DNA of 34,925 nucleotides from Deltaproteobacteria bacterium (GCA_023230665.1 JALNWY010000010.1:1-34925); one strand, 5' to 3'; counted from the stretch's first letter, positions 1-9,442 are shown. The notes: generated by a model not told the origin, from the sequence alone. A program made the numbers and translations.

Positions 1-130
1 CCTCCATGCCCCGGTCCGTCCCAACGAACAGGATCCTGGTTCCGGGAGAAAGCTCTCTGACCGCCCCGGCAATGGCCACGGCCGGCATGATGTGCCCTCC
101 GGTTCCTCCTGCGGTGATGATCATCCTCAT
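1..130 (-). CDS. murG: MurG N-terminal fragment (UDP-GlcNAc transferase), runs off left edge
   Basis: Only the first 43 codons are present. The translation starts MRMIITAGGTGGHIMPAVAI and contains the GGTGGH glycine-rich loop typical of the N-terminal domain of MurG. MurG is the GT28 enzyme that adds GlcNAc to lipid I to form lipid II on the inner face of the membrane. The ATG at 128-130 overlaps the ftsW TGA at 127-129 (ATGA), so translation is probably coupled. The position after ftsW in a dcw cluster fits the usual order. Confidence 0.93.
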   Translation of the reverse strand, partial: MRMIITAGGTGGHIMPAVAIAGAVRELSPGTRILFVGTDRGME

Positions 131-1227
131 AGCCGGGCCCTCCGCGATACCGAGAGCACGATGCCTGATGCCGCCATGGCGGTCACCAGACTTGATCCTC
201 CGTAGCTGAAGAAGGGAAGGGATATGCCTGTAGTGGGGAAGACCGACATGGCCACCCCCATGTTCACGACGGCCTGCAGCCCTATGAGCGAGACGGCAGA
301 GACGACCAGGAGAAACCCGAAGTCGTCGTTCGTGGCCATGGCAATGGTGTATCCTCTCCAGATCCAGAACCCGAAGAGCGCCACGATGAACAGGATGCCT
401 AAGAATCCGAGCTCTTCCCCCAGGACTGAGAAGATGAAGTCAGTGTGTGGGGCCGGGAGGAAGAAGAGTTTCTGGGTTCCTTCGCCCAGGCCCGAACCGA
501 AGATGCCTCCGCTGGCAAGCGCCACCATGGACTGCACACTCTGATACCCGATGCCGTGCATATCCTCCCACGGGTTTATGAAGGCGAGCAGCCTGGCCCT
601 GCGGTAGGGCTCCAGGATCATCATGATGATCCCGGCCGGCAATATGGCCAGCAGGGTGAGGACCAGGTGCCTGATCCGCATTCCGGCAATGAAGAGAATA
701 AAGAACGACCATATCCCGATGGTGGCGGCGGTGCCGAAGTCGGGTTCGACGAGGATGAGCAGGGCGCTTATGCCCACGATTGTCAGGACAGGCAGGACCC
801 CGTACCGGTAGTTCTGGATTTTCCTGGTTTTCTTGCACAGGGAATAGGCGAGATAGAAGATGAGGGAGATCTTCATGATCTCGGATGCCTGCACCGTGAG
901 AAAGGGGACCCTGATCCATCTCCGGGCATGGCCTCCGGTGATGCCGATCCCCGGGACGAAGCACAGGATGCATGCAATGATCCCGGCGACCAGCGCGGCG
1001 AGCACAAAGAAGCGGGTGTTGAACTTCCGGTAGTCCGTACGGACGAGATATCCCATCACCGCCACACCCGCTCCCAGGTGGAAGAGATGCTTTCCGATCA
1101 TGGCAAAGCTGTCGTCGTACACCTCCTTGGATATGAAATAGCTCGAGGAAAAGATCATGACCGTGCCCATGACCAGCAGCATGAGCGTGGCCATGAAAAA
1201 GACCAGGTCAAAATCCATATCGGGCAT
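127..1227 (-). CDS. ftsW: FtsW, SEDS-family septal peptidoglycan glycosyltransferase
   Basis: Multi-pass membrane protein of about 366 residues. SEDS proteins polymerise lipid II into glycan strands at the septum together with a class B PBP, here FtsI encoded upstream in the same operon. Family marks visible are GGHARRWIRVP in the large loop, an EPDFGTA motif, the stretch GSGLGEGTQKLFFLP, and a C-terminal PTTGISLPFFSYGGSS. I chose the ATG at 1225-1227 because it overlaps the murD stop (TAATG). An upstream in-frame ATG at 1248 with GGGGAG ahead of it is an alternative that would add seven residues. The length is normal for FtsW. RodA is less likely given the position between murD and murG. Confidence 0.93.
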   Translation of the reverse strand: MPDMDFDLVFFMATLMLLVMGTVMIFSSSYFISKEVYDDSFAMIGKHLFHLGAGVAVMGYLVRTDYRKFNTRFFVLAALVAGIIACILCFVPGIGITGGHARRWIRVPFLTVQASEIMKISLIFYLAYSLCKKTRKIQNYRYGVLPVLTIVGISALLILVEPDFGTAATIGIWSFFILFIAGMRIRHLVLTLLAILPAGIIMMILEPYRRARLLAFINPWEDMHGIGYQSVQSMVALASGGIFGSGLGEGTQKLFFLPAPHTDFIFSVLGEELGFLGILFIVALFGFWIWRGYTIAMATNDDFGFLLVVSAVSLIGLQAVVNMGVAMSVFPTTGISLPFFSYGGSSLVTAMAASGIVLSVSRRARL

Positions 1228-2504
1228 TATCTGATCGAGTGTACGCATTGCCGGAACACATCTCCCCTGTGGGCATAACTGTTGAACATGTCGAAGCTGG
1301 CGCACCCCGGGCTCAGGAGCACCGTGTCGCCGCTTTCCGCTTTTTCGAATGCCGCCTTCACCGCCTGCTGCATGTCCGGCGCCGCTTTCGTTTCCACGAA
1401 ATCAGCCACCTCCTGACTGATCCTGCCGGCGGCCTCGCCCAGCACGACGGCCAGGCGGATCTTTTCCCTGAAGCGTTTCGCGATGTGCGAGAAGTCGCCG
1501 CCCTTGTCCTTGCCTCCAAGGATGAGAATCACCTGCCCCTGCATCCCGGACAGCGCCGTTTCCAGTGCGCCCACATTGGTCGCCTTGGAGTCGTCCACGA
1601 AAGCCACCCCCTCGATGGTCGCCACGTGCTCGAACCGGTGGCAGATCCCAGGGAAAGATGCGAACACCTCCTGGGCCGCCTCTGAGTCGATGCCCAGCAG
1701 CCGCGCCACCAGGGCCGAGGCGAGCATGTCTTCCTTCAAGCCGTTGCCGAGCTCCCTGCCTTGAGGGAGCAAAGGCCCCGGCCCTTCGATGCTTCCCTGG
1801 AAGAAGATGCGCGATCCCTCGATGAACGCGCCGTCTTGCGAGGAAGGGGCGGAAAACGAAAAGCCTGCCCGGCGCGCACGGCCGTCCACATCCTTCAGAT
1901 ACGGATCGCTGTCGTTGAGCACCGCGATGTCGTTTTCTCCCTGATTTTTAAACATGATCTTCTTGTACAGCACATACTCGTCCATGTCCCGGTACCGGTC
2001 CAGATGGTCCGGGGTGATGTTCAGGCACACGCCGATGTGGGGCCTGAACCGCTCGATCCACTCCATCTGGAAGGTGCTGATCTCGGCGACCACATAGCGT
2101 GGGTTTCGCTCGACGAGCGAGATGAGCGGGGGCGAGATGTTTCCTCCGATGCCTGCATCGAATCCCGCCCGGCAGAGGATCTCGTGGATGAGCGTGGTCG
2201 TGGTCGTCTTGCCGTTCGTGCCCGTGATGGCGATGAGGGTTCCTGTCAGGAGCGAAGACGCTACTTCAACCTCGGAGAGCACCTTTTTCGCCCGGCCGAG
2301 CATGGGATGGAACCTCGGAATCCCGGGGCTCGGGATCACGATCTCGGCCCAGAGCATGTCGTCTTTGCTCAGCAGGGTGACCGGCAGGTCTGGGCCTGCC
2401 TGCACAGGCTTCTCGTCCACAAGGCGCACCTCGTGGCCCTGTCTGATCATCTCCCGGGCCGTTTCCAGGCCCGTCCGACCCGTGCCCCATACGACTACGC
2501 GCAA
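1227..2504 (-). CDS. murD: MurD, UDP-MurNAc-L-Ala:D-Glu ligase
   Basis: Cytoplasmic Mur ligase that adds D-glutamate to UDP-MurNAc-L-alanine. The protein opens with a Rossmann-like MRVVVWGTGRTGLE, has the ATP loop ITGTNGKTTTTT near residue 92, the motif NITPDHLDR, and a C-terminal LSPGCASFDMF typical of MurD. At 425 residues it is close to the usual length. The start is a TTG at 2502-2504, with GGAAAGG eight bases upstream. That ribosome binding site lies inside the end of a preceding 44-codon ORF, so the two are probably translationally coupled. The stop overlaps the ftsW start by one base. Confidence 0.94.
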   Translation of the reverse strand: MRVVVWGTGRTGLETAREMIRQGHEVRLVDEKPVQAGPDLPVTLLSKDDMLWAEIVIPSPGIPRFHPMLGRAKKVLSEVEVASSLLTGTLIAITGTNGKTTTTTLIHEILCRAGFDAGIGGNISPPLISLVERNPRYVVAEISTFQMEWIERFRPHIGVCLNITPDHLDRYRDMDEYVLYKKIMFKNQGENDIAVLNDSDPYLKDVDGRARRAGFSFSAPSSQDGAFIEGSRIFFQGSIEGPGPLLPQGRELGNGLKEDMLASALVARLLGIDSEAAQEVFASFPGICHRFEHVATIEGVAFVDDSKATNVGALETALSGMQGQVILILGGKDKGGDFSHIAKRFREKIRLAVVLGEAAGRISQEVADFVETKAAPDMQQAVKAAFEKAESGDTVLLSPGCASFDMFNSYAHRGDVFRQCVHSIR

Positions 2505-2629
2505 GCCCGCATCCTTTCCAGACTCTCGCTGATCCTCATGAGGAGCGCGGCAATGCCCGTGTCCTCGTGATCCACGTAAAAATCGATGATCATTTGCAGA
2601 TAATGAAGTTCACTTTCATTCTTTCCCAT
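2495..2629 (-). CDS. Small ORF of 44 codons between mraY and murD, function unknown
   Basis: I do not recognise this product. It begins MGKNESELHYLQ, is acidic to neutral, is predicted to be largely helical and has no membrane segment. The ATG at 2627-2629 follows the mraY stop by five bases and has GAGG eight bases upstream, at the very end of mraY. Its last codons overlap the murD TTG start by 10 bases and contain the murD ribosome binding site. It may be a real small protein or a leader ORF that couples mraY to murD translation. Position and ribosome binding site support translation. There is no homology evidence. Confidence 0.5.
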   Translation of the reverse strand: MGKNESELHYLQMIIDFYVDHEDTGIAALLMRISESLERMRACA

Positions 2630-2634
2630 AGCCT

Positions 2635-3714
2635 TTACCTCAGTTTCAGGGTCGAAATGGCCACCAGCGCCAGCATGAGCGAGACGATCCAGAACCGCAC
2701 GATGATCTTGGGCTCCGGCCATCCCTTGAGCTCGAAATGATGATGAATGGGGGCCATCCGAAATATGCGTCTGCCTCTCGTATACTTGAAGAAGCCTACC
2801 TGCAGGACGACAGACACCACCTCCACCACGAAAATTCCTCCGACCACCACCAGCAGCACCTCCTGTTTGGTAATCAGCGCCACTGTTCCCAGGATTCCTC
2901 CCAGACTCAACGAACCCACATCGCCCATGAACACCTGGGCCGGGTAGGCGTTGTACCAGAGGAACCCCATGCCTGCGCCCACCAGGGCGCCGAGAAAGAT
3001 CGAGAGCTCTCCGACACCGGATATGAAGGGGAACTGGAGGTATGAAGCCGCCTTGATGTTGCCTGTCACGTAGGCGAAGATGAGATAGGTCGCCGCTGCG
3101 ATCGTGCAGGGCCCGATCGCCAGCCCGTCGAGTCCGTCGGTGAGATTGACGGCGTTCGCGCTCCCCACGATGACCAGCATGGCGAAGGGAACGTAGAACA
3201 CGCCCAAGTCGATGGATATGTTTTTGAAGAAGGGGAGTACGATGGACCGGTCGAAGCCGGGTATATTAATAAGGATATACCCGATCAGTGCGGCGACGGC
3301 GAACTCTGCCACGAGCCGGACCCGTCCCGGCACTCCCTTCATGTTTCCCTTGATGGTCTTGAGATAATCATCCACGAATCCCAGCAGCCCGAAGCTCAGC
3401 AGGATGATCATGCCCATCCAGATGTAGAGATTCTCCAGGTCCACCCACAAAAGCGTGGACAGGGCCACGGCCGAGATGATCAGAATGCCCCCCATGGTGG
3501 GTGTTCCGGACTTTCCCTGGTGCGTCTTGGGGGTGTGGCCGTTGATCCGCTCCTTGAGCTTGAGCTCGGTGAGCTTTCGGATGAACCACGGGCCCAGCCA
3601 CAGGCAGATGACCAGGGCGGTGATGGTGGCGTAGATCGACCGGAAGGTGATGTACTTGAATACATTGAAGATCGCGAAGTCCGTGTGGAGTGGGTAGAGG
3701 ATATGATACAGCAT
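2635..3714 (-). CDS. mraY: MraY, phospho-MurNAc-pentapeptide translocase
   Basis: Polytopic inner-membrane enzyme that moves phospho-MurNAc-pentapeptide from UDP to undecaprenyl phosphate, giving lipid I. The 359 residues match the family size. Visible motifs are GKSGTPTMGGI, the aspartate-rich GFVDDYLK, the substrate loop NAVNLTDGLDGLA, FMGDVGSLSLGG, and the C-terminal APIHHHFELKGW with the conserved histidines. The ATG begins two bases after the murF stop. It is followed closely by the small ORF and murD. Confidence 0.97.
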   Translation of the reverse strand: MLYHILYPLHTDFAIFNVFKYITFRSIYATITALVICLWLGPWFIRKLTELKLKERINGHTPKTHQGKSGTPTMGGILIISAVALSTLLWVDLENLYIWMGMIILLSFGLLGFVDDYLKTIKGNMKGVPGRVRLVAEFAVAALIGYILINIPGFDRSIVLPFFKNISIDLGVFYVPFAMLVIVGSANAVNLTDGLDGLAIGPCTIAAATYLIFAYVTGNIKAASYLQFPFISGVGELSIFLGALVGAGMGFLWYNAYPAQVFMGDVGSLSLGGILGTVALITKQEVLLVVVGGIFVVEVVSVVLQVGFFKYTRGRRIFRMAPIHHHFELKGWPEPKIIVRFWIVSLMLALVAISTLKLR

Positions 3715-3716
3715 GA

Positions 3717-5087
3717 TCAGCCCACCGCCTTGAGCCGGGCAACCACCTCGTCGAGATGCAGGCCCCGGGAAGCCTTGACCAGTACGGCGGCATCCCTGTC
3801 CAGCACATCGAGAAGGTGTTCCAGGATTTCTTCATGGTTCAGGGCAATGCGGACCGACCGGGAGTCCATTCCCTGCCGGAGCGCTCCATCCGCTATGGTC
3901 CGGGCCATTTCCCCGGTCACGACGAGCCGGTCGACCCCGGCCCGGGCCACCCATTTCCCCAGCTCCGTGTGCCAGTGCTCCGCCTCTTTGCCCAGCTCCA
4001 GCATGTCGCCCAGAACAGCCACCCGGTACGTATTCGGTGATTCAACGAGCACCTCAAGCGCTGCCTTCATGGAGGCCGGGTTGGCATTGTAAGAGTCATT
4101 GATAATGGAGACACCCCGGTACACGGTGACCTCCGAGCGCATGCCCGGAAACCGTGCATCCATAATGCCGCGGGAGATCTTCTCCGGGTCGATGTCCAAA
4201 GCCAGGGCGCATGCCGCCGCGGCCAGGGCATTGGAGATGTTGTGCATCCCGGGCAGCCGGACGTTTGTCCTGACGTCCCTGCCCGCCGCATTCATCACGA
4301 TTTCGGTACCGTCCAGACTCTGGTGAAGCACGTCCTTCAGAGTCACGTCCGCCTTGCCGCAACAGGAATAGGTGACCCGGGCGAGGCCTGAGGGGATGAC
4401 CACCTTGTCCATATGCTCCTGGTGCGGATCGATCACGGCGAAGCCGTCTTGCGCCGTATGGGAGAAAATGGCCTGCTTCTCCCTGATGACGCCCGAGATG
4501 CTCCTGAACCCGCTTAAGTGCACCGGGTTGATGTTGGTGAGAATGGACGCCCGGGGCCGGACAATGTATGCGAGTCGGTCGATCTCCCCGAAACGGTTCG
4601 TCCCCATCTCGATGACCGCGAAGCAGTGCTCGTCCGAAAGACCGAGCACGCTCAACGGAACGCCGATGAGATTGTTGTAGTTCTTCTCGGTCTTCAGGCA
4701 CCTTCCTTCAAGGGAGAGTATCGATGCGCACATCTCCTTGGTGGTGGTTTTGCCCGCCGATCCGGTGATGCCCACCACAACGGGATGATAGTGGTTTCTG
4801 ATGAACGCTGCGATATCCCCCAGGGCCGCGATCGTGTCGTCCACCTCGATGATCGCACCCGGGCCGCGGAATCCGTTTTGCATGACTACCGCACCGGCGG
4901 CGCCCCGCGAGAAGGCTTCGGCCACGAACGCATGCCCGTCGTAGCGCTCGCCGGCAAGCGCTACGAACAGGTCCCCCCCGCGGATGGTCCGGGTATCCGT
5001 GGACACGCCGGTGAAAACGATCTCGGGGTTGCCGTACACGATTTCCCCGCCTGCGCATTCGGCTGCGTCAAAGGCAATGAGCCTCAC
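3717..5087 (-). CDS. murF: MurF, UDP-MurNAc-tripeptide:D-Ala-D-Ala ligase
   Basis: Last cytoplasmic Mur ligase, joining D-Ala-D-Ala to the UDP-MurNAc-tripeptide. The ATP loop GITGSAGKTTTKE, the EMGTNRFGEI motif and NDSYNANPASM are typical of MurF. I place the start at GTG 5085-5087, which reads VRLIAFDAAE. GGAGGT stands nine bases upstream and the GTG overlaps the murE stop (GTGA). A longer reading from 5111 would begin inside murE without a better signal. The product is 456 residues, the normal size. Confidence 0.95.
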   Translation of the reverse strand: MRLIAFDAAECAGGEIVYGNPEIVFTGVSTDTRTIRGGDLFVALAGERYDGHAFVAEAFSRGAAGAVVMQNGFRGPGAIIEVDDTIAALGDIAAFIRNHYHPVVVGITGSAGKTTTKEMCASILSLEGRCLKTEKNYNNLIGVPLSVLGLSDEHCFAVIEMGTNRFGEIDRLAYIVRPRASILTNINPVHLSGFRSISGVIREKQAIFSHTAQDGFAVIDPHQEHMDKVVIPSGLARVTYSCCGKADVTLKDVLHQSLDGTEIVMNAAGRDVRTNVRLPGMHNISNALAAAACALALDIDPEKISRGIMDARFPGMRSEVTVYRGVSIINDSYNANPASMKAALEVLVESPNTYRVAVLGDMLELGKEAEHWHTELGKWVARAGVDRLVVTGEMARTIADGALRQGMDSRSVRIALNHEEILEHLLDVLDRDAAVLVKASRGLHLDEVVARLKAVG

Positions 5088-6538
5088 GGTCTGCTCACCT
5101 CCTCCAGGCACTGCGCAGCGCAGACCCTGTCGTCGAAAGACAGTCTCTGCGAGCCTATGATCTGATAGGTCTCGTGGCCTTTCCCTGCGATGAGCAGACA
5201 GTCGCTGCTTTGCATCAGACCGATCCCGAGCCGTATGGCCTCGCGGCGGTCAGGCTCGATCATCAGCCTGCCCCGGTCCTCGATCCCGGCAACGATGTCC
5301 TCGATGATGGCGGATGGATCTTCGCTCCGGGGGTTGTCCGAGGTCACGATCACGACATCCGAGGCCCGGGCCGCGATGGAGCCCATCAAGGGCCTCTTTG
5401 TCCGGTCCCGGTCGCCCCCGCAGCCGAACACACAAATGAGCCTGCCCTTGGTGAGTGACCTGGCCGAGACAAGTGCGTGCCGGAGGGCGTCCGGGGTGTG
5501 GGCAAAGTCCACGAGAACGGTCAACCCCATGCGGTTTCTCACCGGCTCCATCCTGCCCGGGACCTTGAGGATGGCTTCGATCCCGGCGACGACGGCCCCC
5601 TTGTCGATCCCTGAGGCAATGGATGCACCCACGCAGGCCATGATGTTGTATGCGTTGACCTCTCCCATGAGCCGGGTGTCGAGGTGCAGACCCCCGGCCG
5701 GACTCGACAGGGTAAGATGCAGGCCCTTGCTGTCGGACTTGCACGAGCATACCCGGATCAGGGCGCCTGCCTGCCTGCCATAGGTGAGGGCATCGGGGAG
5801 GTCCCTGATGAGCCGCCGCCCGAAGACATCGTCGGCATTGACGACCGCGGCGCCCTTCAGAAAGACATCGAAGAGCCTTTTCTTGGCGAGAAAGTATGTT
5901 TCCATGTCCTGGTGATAGTCGAGGTGATCCTGGCTCAGGTTCGTGAATATGCCGCAGTCGAACTGGAGCCCCATGACCCTGTCCTGATCGAGAGAATGGG
6001 AGCTCACCTCCATCACGCAGGTATCTACGCCGGCGCGGGCCATGGAGTCGAGCTGTTCGAAGAGGTCCAGCGGCCCGGGCGTCGTGACCGACGAAGAGAT
6101 GCTGACATCGTGATGGCGCATGTTGATGGTCCCGATCACCCCCGGCTCCCTGCCCGCTGCCTTCAGAACCGATTCCAGGAGATAGGAGGTGGTGGTCTTG
6201 CCGTTGGTGCCGGTGATCCCGATGAGCCGCAACCTCCTCGCTTCGGGGTACAGTGCCGGCAGGAGGTGCTTCAGGGCTTCCCGGGTGTCCCGGACCTCGA
6301 TGATGGTGGCGGCGTGAAGATCGGCCATGCAAGCCCCGGGGTTGCATATGATCACCCTCGCGCCTGCCTTGACGGCATCTTCGATATACCGGTGGCCGTT
6401 GTCCGCGCTTCCCTTCACCGCAATGAACGCATCACCGGGCCGAATGGACCGGGAGTTCGCCCGCAGGCGAAGAAACTCGCTGTCCACCCCTGTGATCTGC
6501 GCTCCGTCCAGGATGGCGGCTGCCTCAGATGCCTTCAT
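5084..6538 (-). CDS. murE: MurE, UDP-MurNAc-dipeptide:meso-diaminopimelate ligase
   Basis: Adds the third residue of the stem peptide. The ATP loop GITGTNGKTTTSY, the GVDTCVMEVSSH segment and the C-terminal TSDNPRSEDP are visible. DNPR is the signature of the meso-DAP adding type, so the peptidoglycan should be the usual Gram-negative kind rather than lysine type. The ATG at 6536-6538 is preceded by AAGGAGG, and a GTG one codon earlier is possible. The start lies inside the last codons of ftsI, a 14-base overlap. Length is about 484 residues. Confidence 0.96.
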   Translation of the reverse strand: MKASEAAAILDGAQITGVDSEFLRLRANSRSIRPGDAFIAVKGSADNGHRYIEDAVKAGARVIICNPGACMADLHAATIIEVRDTREALKHLLPALYPEARRLRLIGITGTNGKTTTSYLLESVLKAAGREPGVIGTINMRHHDVSISSSVTTPGPLDLFEQLDSMARAGVDTCVMEVSSHSLDQDRVMGLQFDCGIFTNLSQDHLDYHQDMETYFLAKKRLFDVFLKGAAVVNADDVFGRRLIRDLPDALTYGRQAGALIRVCSCKSDSKGLHLTLSSPAGGLHLDTRLMGEVNAYNIMACVGASIASGIDKGAVVAGIEAILKVPGRMEPVRNRMGLTVLVDFAHTPDALRHALVSARSLTKGRLICVFGCGGDRDRTKRPLMGSIAARASDVVIVTSDNPRSEDPSAIIEDIVAGIEDRGRLMIEPDRREAIRLGIGLMQSSDCLLIAGKGHETYQIIGSQRLSFDDRVCAAQCLEEVSRP

Positions 6539-8243
6539 CACCCGCTCCTCCTTTGCTGGCTACCGTGATGCTCGGACTGATATCCATAATGCTGGCGCTC
6601 TTCTGTACTATTCTTTTGAACACCGGGCAAGCTACGATGCTCGCATAATAGTGGGGTCTTGGCTCGTTGACGGATACGATTACGCTCAGTCTCGGCCTCC
6701 CGCTCGCGTCGATGATGCCTCCCATGAAGGTGGAAATATAATCGCTTTTCGAGTAGGTCCCGGTCAGCCGGTCGATCTTCTGGGCCGTACCGGTTTTTCC
6801 GAAGACCCGATAGGTGCTCATGCCCGCCGCCTCTGCCGTACCACCCTTGGCGGCCACAGACGAAAGGATGTCAACGAGCTCCTGGGAGACGGCCGGTGAA
6901 ATGACCTTGCGGACAATGGTGGGCCGGAAGTACTGGACCTCGGCGCCCTTGGCATCGGCCACGTGATCCACGAGGTAGGGTTTCAGGAGCATGCCGCCGT
7001 TGATCATAGCGTTGAACGAGGTGATGAGCTGGATGCCGGTCACGGCAAGACCGTAGCCAAAGGAAATAGCCGCCTTGTCCGCGCTGGTCCATGCCCTTGG
7101 CTCCCTGGCCAGTCCGTGGGGTTCGCCCGGGAACTCGATGCCCGTGGGGCTCAGAAGGCCGAAGAGATCCATGCACGCATACATATCAGTGGCCCTGATC
7201 GGGTCGAGGAGTTTTACCATGCCGATATTGCTCGAGAACTTGATGATATCCCTGACCGGAAGCCATTCATATTCATCATGGTCGTTGATGACCACCCGGT
7301 GGTAGGCGAACCTGCCTTTCTCGCAAAAGACTCTCTGGCTCGGATTCATGAGGCCGTTTTCCATCCCCCAGCCGATCCACATGGGCTTGATCACCGATCC
7401 GGGCTCAAAGCGGTCCACCACGGCCCGGTTCTTGTGGCCCTCAAGGTTTTTGTATGAGCCCGTGTTGGGATTGAAGCTCGGATAGGAGGCCATGGCGTAG
7501 ATTTCCCCGGTGGCAGGATTGGTGATGATGACAAAGCCCGAGGCCGCCTTGTTTTCCCTGACCGCGCGCTCGATCTCGGAAAAGGCGATATACTGGAGCC
7601 TGCGGTCGATGGTGAGCCAGATGGTGGAGCCGTCCTTGACCTCGTCGGGCGAGAGTCCCCGGGCGTAGATGATCCTGCCGAACCCATCCTTGCGGACATC
7701 GATGTGCCTGGGCTTGCCTTGGAGGATTCCGTCGTAGAGAAGCTCCAGGCCTTCGAGGCCCTGGCCGTCTATGCCCACCAGTCCCAGCACGTTGGCCATG
7801 GATTCGCCTTCGGGGTAGAACCGCTTGGGCTCGTTGTAGTAGCCGATGCCCTTGATGTTCAGGGCCTCAACTTTCGCCACTTCATCAGGCGAGGCATGAC
7901 GTTTGATCCAGATAAAATACTTGTCGGATTCAAGCTTTTTTTTCAGGGAATGCTCGTTGATTTTCAATGCCCGTGCCAGCTTTGCGGCGGTCGATGCGGG
8001 GTTGCCCATGAGTCGGGGGTTTGCTGCGATGGATTTCACCTCCAGGCTGATGGCCAGCGGCTGCCCGCTCTTGTCGTATACCGTGCCCCGGTACGAACTC
8101 AGCTTGACGTCGTGATCGAGTTTCTTGTGGGCCCGGGATATGATGACATCTGGATTGACGATTTGGAGATAGAAGGCCCGCGACCCTATGGCGGCCAGAA
8201 GAAAGATAAGCAGGATCCGGACAACCTTTACTCGTCCAGCCAT
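6525..8243 (-). CDS. ftsI: FtsI/PBP3, septal class B penicillin-binding protein (transpeptidase)
   Basis: Divisome transpeptidase anchored by a single N-terminal membrane segment (about residues 7-27). A PBP dimerisation domain follows (RGTVYDKSGQPLA near 52), then the transpeptidase domain. The active-site serine is in the SxxK motif S283-V-I-K286, the SxN motif is S337-S338-N339, and the KTG motif is K483-T-G485. It works with FtsW, encoded downstream. There is no PASTA domain, as usual for Gram-negatives. The gene overlaps ftsL by 16 bases and murE by 14. The length of 572 residues is normal. Confidence 0.96.
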   Translation of the reverse strand: MAGRVKVVRILLIFLLAAIGSRAFYLQIVNPDVIISRAHKKLDHDVKLSSYRGTVYDKSGQPLAISLEVKSIAANPRLMGNPASTAAKLARALKINEHSLKKKLESDKYFIWIKRHASPDEVAKVEALNIKGIGYYNEPKRFYPEGESMANVLGLVGIDGQGLEGLELLYDGILQGKPRHIDVRKDGFGRIIYARGLSPDEVKDGSTIWLTIDRRLQYIAFSEIERAVRENKAASGFVIITNPATGEIYAMASYPSFNPNTGSYKNLEGHKNRAVVDRFEPGSVIKPMWIGWGMENGLMNPSQRVFCEKGRFAYHRVVINDHDEYEWLPVRDIIKFSSNIGMVKLLDPIRATDMYACMDLFGLLSPTGIEFPGEPHGLAREPRAWTSADKAAISFGYGLAVTGIQLITSFNAMINGGMLLKPYLVDHVADAKGAEVQYFRPTIVRKVISPAVSQELVDILSSVAAKGGTAEAAGMSTYRVFGKTGTAQKIDRLTGTYSKSDYISTFMGGIIDASGRPRLSVIVSVNEPRPHYYASIVACPVFKRIVQKSASIMDISPSITVASKGGAGDEGI

Positions 8244-8518
8244 AAGTACACTACCTGTTCGGGGCTGGGCGATTTCATTCCCAGCTTGCTCTTGGCGATC
8301 TCTTCGAGCCTCCGCGAGCTCTTGAGGGTGGAGATCTCCAGTTTCAGCGATTTATTCTCGCTCAGGAGATGCTCCTGCTGTGTCTGCTCGGTCGTTATGG
8401 CGTAGCCGAGCTCCGTGGCCATGTGCCGGGTCCAGATGTGGAAGAGTGCCCATGCCGTGAAAAAAGAGATCATGACGAAAAAGACGGGCAGGAGATCCAC
8501 GGTGTCGCGGCCTTTCAT
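8228..8518 (-). CDS. ftsL: FtsL-like small divisome protein
   Basis: A 96-residue bitopic membrane protein with one transmembrane segment (about residues 9-27) followed by a helical, leucine-rich heptad region and the segment RRLEEIAKSKLGMKSP. FtsL proteins diverge strongly in sequence, but size, topology and position between rsmH and ftsI are diagnostic. It would bridge the division complex with FtsB and FtsQ and stabilise FtsI/FtsW. The ATG overlaps the rsmH stop by four bases (ATGA). Confidence 0.85.
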   Translation of the reverse strand: MKGRDTVDLLPVFFVMISFFTAWALFHIWTRHMATELGYAITTEQTQQEHLLSENKSLKLEISTLKSSRRLEEIAKSKLGMKSPSPEQVVYLWLDE

Positions 8519-9438
8519 GATGCCCTCCTGGCCGCTCTCAGGCGGGCGCTCCGGGAGCGCGGGTTGTTCCTGATCTCTTCTTCTGAAGGGGTGATTGACT
8601 TGCGGGTGAAGGGTTTGAGCAGGCGCGGCCCCTCAGGCCCAGGCGCGGGCAGCCCCCGGGGATAGACGAAGCGTTCCGGCGTGCCGGCAAAAAAGCGCTT
8701 CACGATACGGTCTTCAAGCGAGTGGAACGATATGATCGCGATCACGCCGCCTGGGGCCAGCAGTGACGCCGCCTTGGGGAGAAAGTCCTGGAGGCTCTCG
8801 ATTTCCTGATTGACCTCCATGCGGATGGCCTGGAAGGTCTTGGTGGCCGGGTGGATCTTCTTCGGCCAGAAGCGTCTTGGGATGGCTGATGACACGATCC
8901 CGGCGAGCTCTGTGGTGGATTTCACCGGGCGGGACTCCACGATGCGCTGCGCGATGCGCGGGGCAAAGCGCTCTTCACCGTAGGTGCGGATCAGGGAGGC
9001 GAGCCGGTGCCCGTCATAGGCGTTCACCACGGTATCCGCACTCAGCCTATTCTTGGTGGAGAACCTCATGTCCAGAGGTCCCTGCCTCAAAAAAGAAAAC
9101 CCTCGATCAGGATCATCGAGGGCAGCCGATGACATCCCCAAATCCAGCAGGACCCCATCGAGATTTTTCCATCCCAGCATTGCGCATATCCTGTCAATTT
9201 CAGTGAAATTACCCTGGAAAATACATACCCTGTCCGCATAATCCGCCAGCGACTCCTTGAGCCTTGAGACGGCAGTCTCATCGAGATCGGCGCCTGCGAG
9301 CCGCCCGTCGGGTGCGCTCTTCTCGAGAATGGCCCGGGCGTGACCGCCATACCCCAGAGTGCCGTCAAAGTATCGACCGCCGCGATGCGGCATCATCACC
9401 TCCAGGACCTCGCTGAGGAGTACCGGCACGTGCTGCAT
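8515..9438 (-). CDS. rsmH: RsmH (MraW), 16S rRNA C1402 N4-methyltransferase
   Basis: SAM-dependent methyltransferase for N4 of C1402 in 16S rRNA. The N-terminus MQHVPVLLSEVLEVM, the SAM-binding DGTLGYGGHARAIL, the DLGMSSAALDDPDRGFSF segment and FHSLEDRIVKRFF near the C-terminus are family hallmarks. At 307 residues it has normal length. The start follows the mraZ stop by four bases, as in most dcw clusters. Confidence 0.97.
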   Translation of the reverse strand: MQHVPVLLSEVLEVMMPHRGGRYFDGTLGYGGHARAILEKSAPDGRLAGADLDETAVSRLKESLADYADRVCIFQGNFTEIDRICAMLGWKNLDGVLLDLGMSSAALDDPDRGFSFLRQGPLDMRFSTKNRLSADTVVNAYDGHRLASLIRTYGEERFAPRIAQRIVESRPVKSTTELAGIVSSAIPRRFWPKKIHPATKTFQAIRMEVNQEIESLQDFLPKAASLLAPGGVIAIISFHSLEDRIVKRFFAGTPERFVYPRGLPAPGPEGPRLLKPFTRKSITPSEEEIRNNPRSRSARLRAARRAS

Positions 9439-9442
9439 AGAC

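Noticed and set aside
445..1278. Long plus-strand open frames opposite ftsW and the mur genes
   Set aside because: They mirror the GC-rich codon pattern of clear minus-strand genes, lack ribosome binding sites and give low-complexity charged proteins.
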